A DNA stretch of 14,612 bases from Chitinophagales bacterium (lineage in GTDB: Bacteria; Bacteroidota; Bacteroidia; Chitinophagales; Saprospiraceae), in assembly GCA_013298445.1 (NCBI GenBank), contig JAAFHQ010000048.1:1-14612 (forward strand), in the 5' to 3' direction. Within the stretch, counting starts at the first letter, position 1; the number at the start of each line of letters is the position of its first letter. The position numbers and the translations under genes are program-made. A model generated the notes under the pieces. It was not told the DNA's origin and did not search any database. It saw nothing but the letters and a program-made list of their open reading frames with translations. Of this stretch, positions 1-5,650 are shown in pieces.

Positions 1-37
1 TAGTGCGCCAATTTAACTTGATAAAGTTGGTGCGCTA
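1..37. repeat. Hairpin-forming inverted repeat at the window edge
   Basis: Bases 1-9 pair with 29-37 (two of the nine pairs are G-T wobbles), and 15-19 (AACTT) pair with 24-28 (AAGTT) around a GATA loop. An A-run follows on the + strand, so it is not a + strand intrinsic terminator by itself. It begins at the first base of the window, so its full extent is unknown; it could be the end of a larger repeat or the 3' UTR of a gene lying to the left. Confidence 0.45.
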
Positions 38-165
38 AAAAATACATATAGAATTTTTTTACAAATTCCTGACAAAAAGTTGCTTGAAATTTAAAAAGCA
101 TATATATTTACGCATCGATTTGAGCTATCTGCACACCAAACACTGAATTGAATCAAACATCACCG

Positions 166-194
166 TTTGATAAAGTGTATTTCCTCCCTATAAG
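166..194 (+). promoter_or_regulatory. Possible promoter of a small RNA
   Basis: TTTG at 166-169 is followed after 19 nt by TATAAG at 189-194. The -33 box and spacing fit the Bacteroidota consensus, but the -7 box keeps only the TA of TAnnTTTG and looks more like a generic sigma-70 -10 element (TTGATA, 16 nt, TATAAG). Support comes mainly from the terminator 150 nt downstream with no gene in between. Confidence 0.3.
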
Positions 195-199
195 TACAA

Positions 200-349
200 C
201 TTTTTTTCTACACAACATCCAGGTAGTTTGTACCTGTGCCACCGGAAACCTTGTTCAGGCTTCCCATTTATTTCGCATCCACTAGTGTGTTCGTCATTAT
301 ACACCAGAGGGCCCCACTGTAATACTTGTCAGCTGGGGCACTTTTTTTT
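200..349 (+). ncRNA. Candidate small non-coding RNA of about 150 nt
   Basis: A promoter-like sequence lies just upstream and an intrinsic terminator forms the 3' end, with no open reading frame of note between them. Internal structure includes a perfect 6-bp stem CAGGTA/TACCTG (220-225 with 231-236) and a 7-bp stem with one mismatch (GGAAACC 244-250 with GGCTTCC 258-264). I cannot match it to a known family: I looked for RNase P, tmRNA, SRP RNA and 6S hallmarks and found none convincing. It could instead be the 3' UTR of a gene to the left of the window. Confidence 0.3.
311..349 (+). terminator. Intrinsic (rho-independent) terminator
   Basis: GCCCCA (311-316) pairs with TGGGGC (334-339), and CTG (317-319) with CAG (330-332), leaving one bulged C at 333 and a 10-nt loop. 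A run of eight T follows at 342-349. This is a textbook + strand terminator, yet no coding gene precedes it in the window. Confidence 0.8.
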
Positions 350-361
350 CTACCACTAGAC

Positions 362-513
362 TTTATGAACAGAAACTCACTTGGTCAGAACGGGGTCTTT
401 TTGAGCTACTTTTCGGCTATTTTTTCGTCCGTAGCGCTGCTACGCACTCAAAAATAAGCCTCAATTAGCTCAAAAATCCCTCCGTTCTGTCTCAAGTAGC
501 TTCTGTTCATAAA
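362..513. repeat. Long imperfect inverted repeat (about 75-nt arms)
   Basis: The outer ends TTTATGAACAGAA (362-374) and TTCTGTTCATAAA (501-513) are exact reverse complements. Matching blocks continue inward (CAGAACGG with CCGTTCTG, TTTTTGAGCTA with TAGCTCAAAAA, GGCTATTTTT with AAAAATAAGCC) down to a central 6-bp stem CGTAGC (430-435) / GCTACG (439-444) with a GCT loop. The arms differ by scattered mismatches and small indels. The right arm contains the stop codon of the neighbouring pseudouridine synthase gene. It may be a dispersed genomic repeat or MITE-like element; no target-site duplication is obvious. Confidence 0.75.
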
Positions 514-1178
514 ATCTTCCAAATTGGATTGTGTGGAGTTTTTGCATGTAGTAAAATTGGAGCTCCATCGATAGGATCCACAAAGGAAAGGTTATAGGCG
601 TGTAGTGCAATGCCTTTATCTGCATAAGTGAGTCTGGCACCGTATTTGTCATCACCAATAATCGGGGTGCCCATAGCTGCCAATTGGGCGCGAATCTGGT
701 GGAATTTACCGGTCAGGAGCTCTACCTCCAACAAGGCTTTTTTCCCATCGTCCTTAAGTGTGCGGTAAAACAATTGGCAGGCGTCCCGCTGCTCTCCAGC
801 TTCGTCAAAAATTACGGCTTTTTTTTCTTTTTGATCTTTGTACAACCATTGGGTGAGTTGGGCTTCGGTTTTTTTGGGCACCCCTTCTACCACTGCGAGG
901 TAGGTTTTTTTGACCTGCCGTTGCGAAAATTGTTCGTTGAGTTTGCGCAGGGCACTCTTTTTTTTGGCCAACAATAATATCCCCGAAGTCACCCGATCAA
1001 GGCGGTGTACAATGCCCAAAAAAGGCATGGAAGTGCTGCGCTTAAGGTAGGCAAGCACCTGATCTTCAATGGTATCATTGGCACCAATGGTTTTTTCAAC
1101 GCTCAGGCCAAAGGGCTTGTTGACCGCGATCCAGGCTGAAGTTTCAGCAATCCACCAATTTGGTTTGTGTTCTATCAT
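507..1178 (-). CDS. RluA-family RNA pseudouridine synthase
   Basis: Cytoplasmic enzyme that isomerises a specific uridine of rRNA or tRNA to pseudouridine. The signature HRLDRVTSGILLLAK lies at residues 58-72, with D61 as the expected catalytic aspartate; a second conserved block, TGKFHQIRAQLA, is at 156-167. The protein has 223 residues and starts directly in the catalytic domain (AVNKPFGL at 18-25), without the N-terminal S4 domain of RluC/RluD, so it resembles the short RluA/TruC-type members. The target uridine cannot be told from sequence. The ATG at 1176-1178 is the natural start because the family's conserved N-terminus follows soon after. The TGA stop (507-509) lies inside the terminal arm of the inverted repeat at 362-513, so the element may have supplied it. 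Divergent from the CDGSH gene, with 94 bp between them. Confidence 0.92.
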   Translation of the reverse strand: MIEHKPNWWIAETSAWIAVNKPFGLSVEKTIGANDTIEDQVLAYLKRSTSMPFLGIVHRLDRVTSGILLLAKKKSALRKLNEQFSQRQVKKTYLAVVEGVPKKTEAQLTQWLYKDQKEKKAVIFDEAGEQRDACQLFYRTLKDDGKKALLEVELLTGKFHQIRAQLAAMGTPIIGDDKYGARLTYADKGIALHAYNLSFVDPIDGAPILLHAKTPHNPIWKIL

Positions 1179-1272
1179 GTTCTCTCAAAGCTGTTGTACA
1201 AAATAAGCAGTTCCGCAAAAAAACCATTAGTTTAGAGCCCACAAATACAGAATTGTCACAAATAAGCACATT

Positions 1273-1509
1273 ATGGAAGAAAAGTCAAGTCCTGAAGTTG
1301 TTGAAAATCCAACTATTATTGAAGTGATCACCAATGGCCCATTGCGGGTATTGGGTCCTTTGGAAGTAAAACTGGCGGATGGAACCATCGTCAATAAGCC
1401 TGGGCCACGCACTACTTTTTGTCGTTGTGGTGCCTCGGCCAATAAACCTTTTTGCGACGGTGCCCACAAGACATTGCCACCTTTTGAAACGGTAGCATCA
1501 CAGGAATAA
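1273..1509 (+). CDS. CDGSH-type [2Fe-2S] iron-sulfur protein
   Basis: Small (78 residues) protein carrying the CDGSH iron-sulfur signature C-x-C-x2-S-x3-P-x-C-D-G-A-H: C50, C52, C61 and H65 are the expected 3Cys-1His ligands of a [2Fe-2S] cluster. No signal peptide or membrane segment is seen, so it should be cytoplasmic. The family is linked to redox and iron-sulfur handling, but the role of the bacterial single-domain forms is not settled. The preceding 50 residues (about 13-45, with GPLRVLGPLEVKLADG) match the strand-rich N-terminus common in bacterial members. It is a lone gene, divergent from the pseudouridine synthase and convergent with lspA, with a palindrome cluster immediately downstream. 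TAGTTTAG at 1228-1235 is a possible weak -7 box. Confidence 0.9.
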   Translation: MEEKSSPEVVENPTIIEVITNGPLRVLGPLEVKLADGTIVNKPGPRTTFCRCGASANKPFCDGAHKTLPPFETVASQE

Positions 1510-1510
1510 C

Positions 1511-1628
1511 ACCGAGGCAACGCACCGTAGAGACGCACGGCCGTGCGTCTCAGGTAAAATCGGGGCAACGTGTCATGGAGACGCACGGCCGTGCGTCTCT
1601 ACAATCCGAAATTTTGCGTTGCCCCGAT
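1511..1628. repeat. Tandem, nested palindrome cluster between convergent genes
   Basis: Two copies of the same perfect 22-bp palindrome (half-site GAGACGCACGG) lie at 1530-1551 and 1578-1599. Each is preceded by a related CGRGGCAACG leader (1513-1522 and 1561-1570), so 1511-1558 and 1559-1606 read as two direct repeats of about 48 bp. The second copy is framed by an outer inverted repeat, ATCGGGGCAACG (1559-1570) with CGTTGCCCCGAT (1617-1628). The cluster fills the gap between the CDGSH gene (+) and lspA (-), and could act as a bidirectional transcription end or mRNA stabiliser. It looks like a dispersed REP-type element. Confidence 0.8.
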
Positions 1629-1649
1629 GTTACCATATTATCAAATAAT

Positions 1650-2375
1650 TTATTGCGGATTATTCGCTTGGTTGTTTAAGTCTGGTGTTTCCGGCAAATC
1701 GGGATTGTTGTTTTCCACAGTTGCTGGAATAATTGCTGAAGGAGTAGTGTTTTCTTCCTTTTGATAATATCGGAAGAAATCGCGCTGAAAAATCAAAATA
1801 TTGAGGACACCCACCGTGATGGACACATCTGCGATGTTGAAAACGGGTTTAAAAAAGAAATACTCCTTGCCGCCCAATAAGGGTACCCAATTGGGATAAA
1901 TGCCTTGCCAAATCGGGAAATACATCATATCCACCACTTTGCCATGTAAAAAGCCAGCATAGCCCCCCTCGGCAGGAAAAAGCGTAGCCACTTCACAATA
2001 ATGGCAGGATTGGGAAAAAATCAGGCCATAAAAAGCACTATCGAGAATGTTGCCAATGGCCCCTGCCAGAATCAGCCCGAAGCTGGCCAATACACCAAAA
2101 CGGATCTTTTCATTGATGAGTTGGCGGATAAAAAAAAGCAGAAATATGACGGCAGCAATGCGGAACAGGCTCAGCGCCAATTTGCCGTAATCTCCCCCGA
2201 GGTCCCAGCCAAAGGCCATTCCATTGTTTTCCACAAAATGAAGCAGGGCCCAATCTAAGCCCAGGATTTTAATTTCAGCCCCGTATTCCATATGGGTTTT
2301 GACGCCGATCTTTAATGCCTGATCGGCCAGCAAAACCAAAAAAATCAAAATTCCTACTTTAGTGGATGGCTTCAT
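1650..2375 (-). CDS. lspA: Lipoprotein signal peptidase (signal peptidase II)
   Basis: Inner-membrane aspartyl protease that removes the signal peptide of prolipoproteins after lipidation. Conserved blocks are seen in order: VENNGMAFG (48-56), GAIGNILDS (105-113) and FNIADVSITVG (179-189). D112 and D183 are the expected catalytic pair. Hydrophobic segments are near residues 6-22, 66-88, 93-110 and 178-198, giving the usual four. At 241 residues it is longer than the E. coli enzyme (164). The extra length is a loop between the catalytic motifs (about 114-177, containing CHYC and KVVDMMYFP) and a hydrophilic, Pro/Asn-rich C-terminal tail from about 205. It lies downstream of pdxA on the same strand, with palindrome R1 filling the gap, so expression probably depends on read-through from pdxA or on an unseen promoter. 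Confidence 0.95.
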   Translation of the reverse strand: MKPSTKVGILIFLVLLADQALKIGVKTHMEYGAEIKILGLDWALLHFVENNGMAFGWDLGGDYGKLALSLFRIAAVIFLLFFIRQLINEKIRFGVLASFGLILAGAIGNILDSAFYGLIFSQSCHYCEVATLFPAEGGYAGFLHGKVVDMMYFPIWQGIYPNWVPLLGGKEYFFFKPVFNIADVSITVGVLNILIFQRDFFRYYQKEENTTPSAIIPATVENNNPDLPETPDLNNQANNPQ

Positions 2376-2388
2376 AGTAAGATTGAGC

Positions 2389-2508
2389 GGTTGAAAAGGT
2401 TTAGGGAGGTTGAGAAGGTTTAGGCTACCGCGAGCGATTTTGACATGCCCTTGTCTAAGTCGCTCGCGGTAGCCTAAACCTTCTCAACCTTTCTCAACCT
2501 TCTCAACA
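2389..2508. repeat. Palindromic repeat R1 (copy 1 of 3)
   Basis: A perfect 30-bp inverted repeat, 2408-2437 with 2460-2489, surrounds a 22-nt centre that itself pairs partly (GACA 2442-2445 with TGTC 2452-2455). Imperfect pairing continues outside, GTTGAAAAGG (2390-2399) with CCTTCTCAAC (2498-2507). The arm is made of GGTTGAGAAGG / GGTTTAGG purine modules followed by a GC-rich core CTACCGCGAGCG. Compare R2 (9537-9641) and R3 (13712-13832). R1 lies between the pdxA stop (5 nt away) and the lspA start codon (about 14 nt away), so any pdxA-lspA transcript would carry a very stable hairpin just before the lspA start. Confidence 0.9.
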
Positions 2509-2512
2509 CATA

Positions 2513-3700
2513 TTATGGTTGTTCTTCCTCCTCCTCGTAACCTTCCTCCTCGTATGCCTGATCGTCTTCCAGTTCATCCTCCAGTTCGTCTTCGAGGTCT
2601 TCTTCCTCTTCTTCAATGCCACTTTCCGATTTTATCTTGCTACGGCGCACCAATGCATTGGCGCGATCACCGTAGTATTCCTTGCGGTTTTTGGCAATTT
2701 CAATGGCCATGAACAAGGCTTCCCGGAACGAATCGGGATCGGCTTCGTTTTTGCCTGCAATGTCATAAGCGGTGCCATGATCGGGCGAAGTGCGTACCGC
2801 GCTTAATCCCGCTGTATAATTGATACCACTTCCAAAGGCCAAAAGTTTAAATGGAATCAGGCCTTGATCGTGGTAAATGGCCAAAATGCCATCAAATTTT
2901 TTGTAATAACCCGCGCCAAAAAAGCCGTCAGCGGGGTAGGGCCCCATAGCCAACATGCCGTGCTTTTTGGCTTCGATGATAGCCGGGCGGATGATGCGAT
3001 CGTCTTCGTCGCCCAAAACACCCCCGTCTCCCGCGTGTGGGTTCATGCCCAAAACCGCGATGGTGGGGCGATCAATGCCAAAGTCGATCCGCAGGGTTTC
3101 TTCAAAGGTTTTGAGTTTGCGGGCGATCAGTTCTTTGGTCACTTTACCTGCTACTTCGCGAAGGGGCAGGTGGTTGGTCGCTACACCGATGCGCAACTCC
3201 TCACTGACCATCAGCATAAGGCTTTCTTTGCCATTGCCCAATTCCTGGGTCAAAAACTCGGTATGCCCGGGGAAAGGAAAGTTCGCCATTTGCATGGCCT
3301 CTTTATTGATGGGAGCGGTAACCAGGGCGTCGATGTTGCCGGCTTTCAGTTCTTTGACCGCAAAATCAAGAGCCATATAAGCATACTTACCGCTGACATC
3401 GGTGGGTTTCCCCAGCAGAATATTGACATTTTCCTGCCAGCAATTCACGATGTTGACCCGGTCGGGAAAAACCCGTTCGGCGTTGCGAATTTGCTGAAAA
3501 GGAAAATCTATACCGACGATGTTTTTGTGGTAAGAGACGATCTTGGAAGACCCATATAAGACGGGTACGCAAAAGTCGATTATTTTGGGGTTGGCCAGAG
3601 TTTTGATGATCACCTCCAGTCCAATACCATTGATATCTCCGATGCTGATGCCGATTTTTAGTTTGTCCAGTTTTTCCTGGGCTGCTGCTTGTTCATTCAT
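2513..3700 (-). CDS. pdxA: 4-hydroxythreonine-4-phosphate dehydrogenase
   Basis: NAD(P)-dependent enzyme of the DXP-dependent pyridoxal 5'-phosphate pathway; it oxidises 4-phosphohydroxy-L-threonine. Family blocks are GISIGDINGIGLEV (17-30), FPGHTEFL (143-150), ATNHLPLREV (174-183), LGMNPHAGDGG (217-227) and IYHDQGLIPFK (275-285). H146, H177 and H277 are the expected divalent-metal ligands. I chose the ATG at 3698-3700: an in-frame ATG 35 codons upstream would add a hydrophobic, non-conserved leader running through the pdxA-rsmA promoter region and into rsmA. The chosen start gives 395 residues, longer than the usual 330-365. The excess is a strongly acidic C-terminal tail (about 359-395, 24 Asp/Glu of 37). 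It is divergent from rsmA; in E. coli pdxA and rsmA lie in one operon, so the adjacency is kept but the orientation is not. Confidence 0.95.
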   Translation of the reverse strand: MNEQAAAQEKLDKLKIGISIGDINGIGLEVIIKTLANPKIIDFCVPVLYGSSKIVSYHKNIVGIDFPFQQIRNAERVFPDRVNIVNCWQENVNILLGKPTDVSGKYAYMALDFAVKELKAGNIDALVTAPINKEAMQMANFPFPGHTEFLTQELGNGKESLMLMVSEELRIGVATNHLPLREVAGKVTKELIARKLKTFEETLRIDFGIDRPTIAVLGMNPHAGDGGVLGDEDDRIIRPAIIEAKKHGMLAMGPYPADGFFGAGYYKKFDGILAIYHDQGLIPFKLLAFGSGINYTAGLSAVRTSPDHGTAYDIAGKNEADPDSFREALFMAIEIAKNRKEYYGDRANALVRRSKIKSESGIEEEEEDLEDELEDELEDDQAYEEEGYEEEEEQP

Positions 3701-3735
3701 CACAGTAAAAATCCTACGGGTTGCTGTAATTTTGA

Positions 3736-3743
3736 TAGTTTTG
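3736..3743 (+). promoter_or_regulatory. Bacteroidota -7 box for rsmA
   Basis: TAGTTTTG is an exact match to TAnnTTTG, 32 nt before the rsmA TTG start. No convincing TTTG -33 box lies 19-21 nt upstream. A start of transcription near 3750 would give a leader of about 25 nt. On the opposite strand, 3744-3751 reads TTACTTTG (7 of 8), a possible -7 box for pdxA, so the 75-bp gap may hold back-to-back promoters. Confidence 0.5.
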
Positions 3744-3775
3744 CAAAGTAATGGTAAAAAAAGCAGAAAATTGTT

Positions 3776-4552
3776 TTGAAAGCTAAAAAATCCTTCGGGC
3801 AACACTTTCTCAATCGGGAAGAAATTGCGGAACGCATCGCCAGTAGTCTAAGTATTAACAACGAATTGGGGCATCCTGTTTTGGAAGTCGGCCCGGGAAA
3901 GGGCATGTTGACCAAATATCTACTCAAACAATACCCTTTGCTCAAAGTGGTGGAGGCCGATGTGGACATGGTTAATTACCTCCACAAATATTATCCCCAA
4001 CTGGAAAATCGCGTGATCCCCGGCGATTTTTTAAAAGTTGACCTGGCGGCAGTCTTTGAAGGCCAGAGCTTCAGTTTGATCGGGAATTTCCCTTACAATA
4101 TTTCTTCGCAGATCGTTTTTCACATGATCAAATACCGCTCCATCGTACCCGAAATGGTGGGGATGTTTCAAAAAGAAATGGCCGATCGCATCATTGCCAA
4201 ACCAGGTGGAAAGGATTATGGCGTGATCAGCGTTTTGGCACAGGCTTATTACGAGGGCAAAACCCTGTTCAATGTGGATAAAAGTTGTTTTAGCCCACCA
4301 CCCAAGGTACAGTCGGCGGTCATTCATTTGATCCGCAAGGAAAATCAGGACCTGGGCTGTGATGAGGGGCTGTTCAGGCAGGTGGTCAAAACCTCCTTTA
4401 ACCAACGGCGGAAGATGTTGCGGAATACTTTGAAACCGCTATTCCCGGAAGGCAGTACGGCGTTGGAGGATGATTTTTTTCAAAAAAGGCCAGAACAGTT
4501 GAGTTTGGCGGATTTTGTGGGGGTGACTCAGCAGGTTGAGGCGTTGAAATAA
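3776..4552 (+). CDS. rsmA: 16S rRNA dimethyladenosine transferase
   Basis: SAM-dependent enzyme (KsgA) that dimethylates two adjacent adenosines in the 3'-terminal hairpin of 16S rRNA during small-subunit maturation. Motifs: FGQHFL (7-12), SAM-binding EVGPGKGMLT (37-46), catalytic NFPYNISSQIV (104-114; most homologues have NLPYN), FSPPPKVQSAV (172-182) and FNQRRKMLRNTLK (208-220). The length, 258 residues, is normal. The start is TTG at 3776-3778: an in-frame TAA at 3755-3757 rules out an upstream start, no ATG or GTG lies between, and MKAKKSFGQHFL fits the family N-terminus exactly. An 11-codon ATG reading frame (3751-3786) overlaps the start in another frame. Divergent from pdxA; followed by a GGGCAA-type hairpin and the glpF promoter. 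Confidence 0.95.
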   Translation: MKAKKSFGQHFLNREEIAERIASSLSINNELGHPVLEVGPGKGMLTKYLLKQYPLLKVVEADVDMVNYLHKYYPQLENRVIPGDFLKVDLAAVFEGQSFSLIGNFPYNISSQIVFHMIKYRSIVPEMVGMFQKEMADRIIAKPGGKDYGVISVLAQAYYEGKTLFNVDKSCFSPPPKVQSAVIHLIRKENQDLGCDEGLFRQVVKTSFNQRRKMLRNTLKPLFPEGSTALEDDFFQKRPEQLSLADFVGVTQQVEALK

Positions 4553-4568
4553 TTTTGTTTTGGTTACT

Positions 4569-4590
4569 GGGCAACCGCAAGGGTTTGCCC
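4569..4590. repeat. Short GGGCAA hairpin repeat
   Basis: GGGCAA (4569-4574) pairs with TTGCCC (4585-4590) around a 10-nt centre, followed by CCTACGG. It lies 16 nt after the rsmA stop and may end or protect that transcript, but there is no T-run. It resembles widespread short REP-like hairpins and shares the GGGCAAC start with the outer arm at 1562-1569. Confidence 0.5.
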
Positions 4591-4607
4591 CTACGGTTAA
4601 ACATCCA

Positions 4608-4639
4608 TTTGCAAGATTCAAATCCCCTTGCTATCTTGG
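4608..4639 (+). promoter_or_regulatory. Promoter of the aquaglyceroporin gene
   Basis: TTTG (4608-4611), 20 nt, then TATCTTGG (4632-4639). The -33 box and spacing match the Bacteroidota sigma factor consensus exactly, and the -7 box matches TAnnTTTG at all but one position. Transcription would start near 4646 and give a leader of about 43 nt. Confidence 0.6.
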
Positions 4640-4688
4640 TCAGCAGTCCTAGAACCATTCAACTCACTCCTTAAAACCCTTTCTTCAA

Positions 4689-5402
4689 ATGACCACTTCT
4701 CCTTTTTTAGGCGAGCTCATCGGTACCGCCGTTTTGATTTTGCTTGGCAATGGTGTAGTCGCCAACGTGCTGCTCAACAAAACCAAGGGCAACAATGGTG
4801 GGCTCATTGCCATTACTACGGCCTGGGCTTTTGCTGTAACCATCGGTGTTTTTGTAGCCCAAAAGTTTGGTAGCGCCGATGCCCATATCAATCCAGCGGT
4901 GACGATAGCTATGGCGATCAAAAACAATGACTTTAGCAATGTACTGCCTTTTATTGCTGCTCAAATGATTGGCGCAATTCTTGGCGCAACGCTGGTTTGG
5001 CTGCACTACCTGCCACACTGGGCTGCCACCAACGATCAGGGGCTAAAACTGGCTGCCTTCGGTACTAGCCCCGCCATTGCCAATGCTCCCGCCAACCTCA
5101 TTAGTGAGATCATTGGCACCTTGGTGTTGATCATTGGGGGGAGTGCCCTCTATGCTGAAGGTGGATCCGGGATGTCGCCTTATTTGGTAGGCGTATTGGT
5201 ATGGGGCATTGGCCTGAGTTTGGGTGGCCCAACGGGGTACGCGATAAACCCTGCGCGGGATTTGGGGCCACGGATTGCCCATGCGATTTTGCCCATTGCA
5301 GGCAAGGGTGGAAGTGATTGGGGGTACGCCTGGGTTCCGGTACTTGGGCCAGTAATAGCCGCTGTGATTGCCGGAGCGATTATGAGTGGATTTGGCTTCT
5401 AG
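4689..5402 (+). CDS. glpF: Aquaporin of the glycerol facilitator type (MIP family)
   Basis: Inner-membrane channel for glycerol, water and small neutral solutes. The two half-helix motifs are HINPAVTIA (66-74, NPA at 68-70) and GYAINPARDLGPR (183-195, NPA at 187-189). The aspartate after NPAR (D191) is typical of glycerol facilitators rather than water-only aquaporins. By alignment to E. coli GlpF, the selectivity filter would be W46, Y184 (Phe in E. coli) and R190. About six hydrophobic segments in two halves are seen over 237 residues, a normal length. No glycerol kinase or glycerol-phosphate dehydrogenase gene is next to it, so glycerol is inferred from the motifs only. It is monocistronic, with its own promoter (4608-4639) and a strong terminator (5449-5485). 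Confidence 0.9.
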   Translation: MTTSPFLGELIGTAVLILLGNGVVANVLLNKTKGNNGGLIAITTAWAFAVTIGVFVAQKFGSADAHINPAVTIAMAIKNNDFSNVLPFIAAQMIGAILGATLVWLHYLPHWAATNDQGLKLAAFGTSPAIANAPANLISEIIGTLVLIIGGSALYAEGGSGMSPYLVGVLVWGIGLSLGGPTGYAINPARDLGPRIAHAILPIAGKGGSDWGYAWVPVLGPVIAAVIAGAIMSGFGF

Positions 5403-5448
5403 GAACCATAAAAACCTACCAACTTATTTTCACTCGTTACTTAAATTC

Positions 5449-5485
5449 AAAAGAGCTTGGGGGCGATTTTACCCCAAGCTCTTTT
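5449..5485. terminator. Intrinsic terminator between convergent genes
   Basis: AAAAGAGCTTGGGG (5449-5462) pairs perfectly with CCCCAAGCTCTTTT (5472-5485) around a 9-nt loop; ATTC/GAAT extends it with one bulged T. T-runs occur on the + strand (5482-5486) and, more weakly, on the - strand, so it probably ends both the aquaporin transcript (+) and the NSS-MetS transcript (-). Confidence 0.85.
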
Positions 5486-5508
5486 TGAATCAGCTTGATG
5501 AAGAAGCA

Positions 5509-5631
5509 CTAAGCCTCGTCGTCATCGTGCTTTTGTGCTGGCGTGGTCAGTACTTTGTAAAAAAAGTACGCGGTGAACGCTGCCACCGTAATATTTGCGC
5601 CAAGGTACATCAACAATGCAGTTGTATTCAT
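5509..5631 (-). CDS. MetS-like small subunit of NSS transporter
   Basis: A 40-residue membrane peptide, MNTTALLMYLGANITVAAFT at its N-terminus, with one membrane segment (about 6-28, ending FFYKVL) and a polar acidic tail ending HDDDEA. The reading frame starts 19 bp after the stop of the NSS transporter gene on the same strand and ends just before the shared terminator. Known biology: small one-helix proteins of the MetS type accompany some neurotransmitter:sodium symporters, as in the MetPS methionine uptake system of Corynebacterium glutamicum, where the small protein is needed for activity. Position, size, single helix and the aromatic-Tyr-Lys-Val-Leu end of the helix all fit. It is below usual gene-calling cutoffs and easily missed. 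Substrate unknown. Confidence 0.85.
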   Translation of the reverse strand: MNTTALLMYLGANITVAAFTAYFFYKVLTTPAQKHDDDEA

Positions 5632-5650
5632 GCTAGTTGTTTTTAGCTAT

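Larger units (their letters stand above)
38..361. other. AT-rich region without a protein gene
   Basis: No credible coding sequence is seen on either strand. The first part (about 38-160) is AT-rich and featureless to me. A promoter-like pair (TTTG 166-169, TATAAG 189-194), two small hairpins (220-236 and 244-264) and a strong + strand terminator (311-349) suggest a short non-coding transcript; these are listed separately. Confidence 0.5.

Noticed and set aside
1227..1586. 119-codon minus-strand frame across the CDGSH gene and the palindromes
   Set aside because: It translates the palindrome cluster and the complement of the CDGSH motif; no domain is visible, and the + strand frame has intact cluster ligands.
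1511..1628. Repeats considered as a CRISPR array
   Set aside because: There are only two palindromic units, without regular unique spacers or cas genes nearby.
2864..3559. 231-codon open frame on the + strand inside pdxA
   Set aside because: It lies opposite the fully conserved pdxA frame and its translation shows no recognisable domain; it is a by-product of codon bias.
3701..3805. Longer PdxA with 35 extra N-terminal residues
   Set aside because: The extension would cross the divergent promoter region and the rsmA start and has no resemblance to PdxA; the ATG at 3698-3700 precedes the conserved domain.
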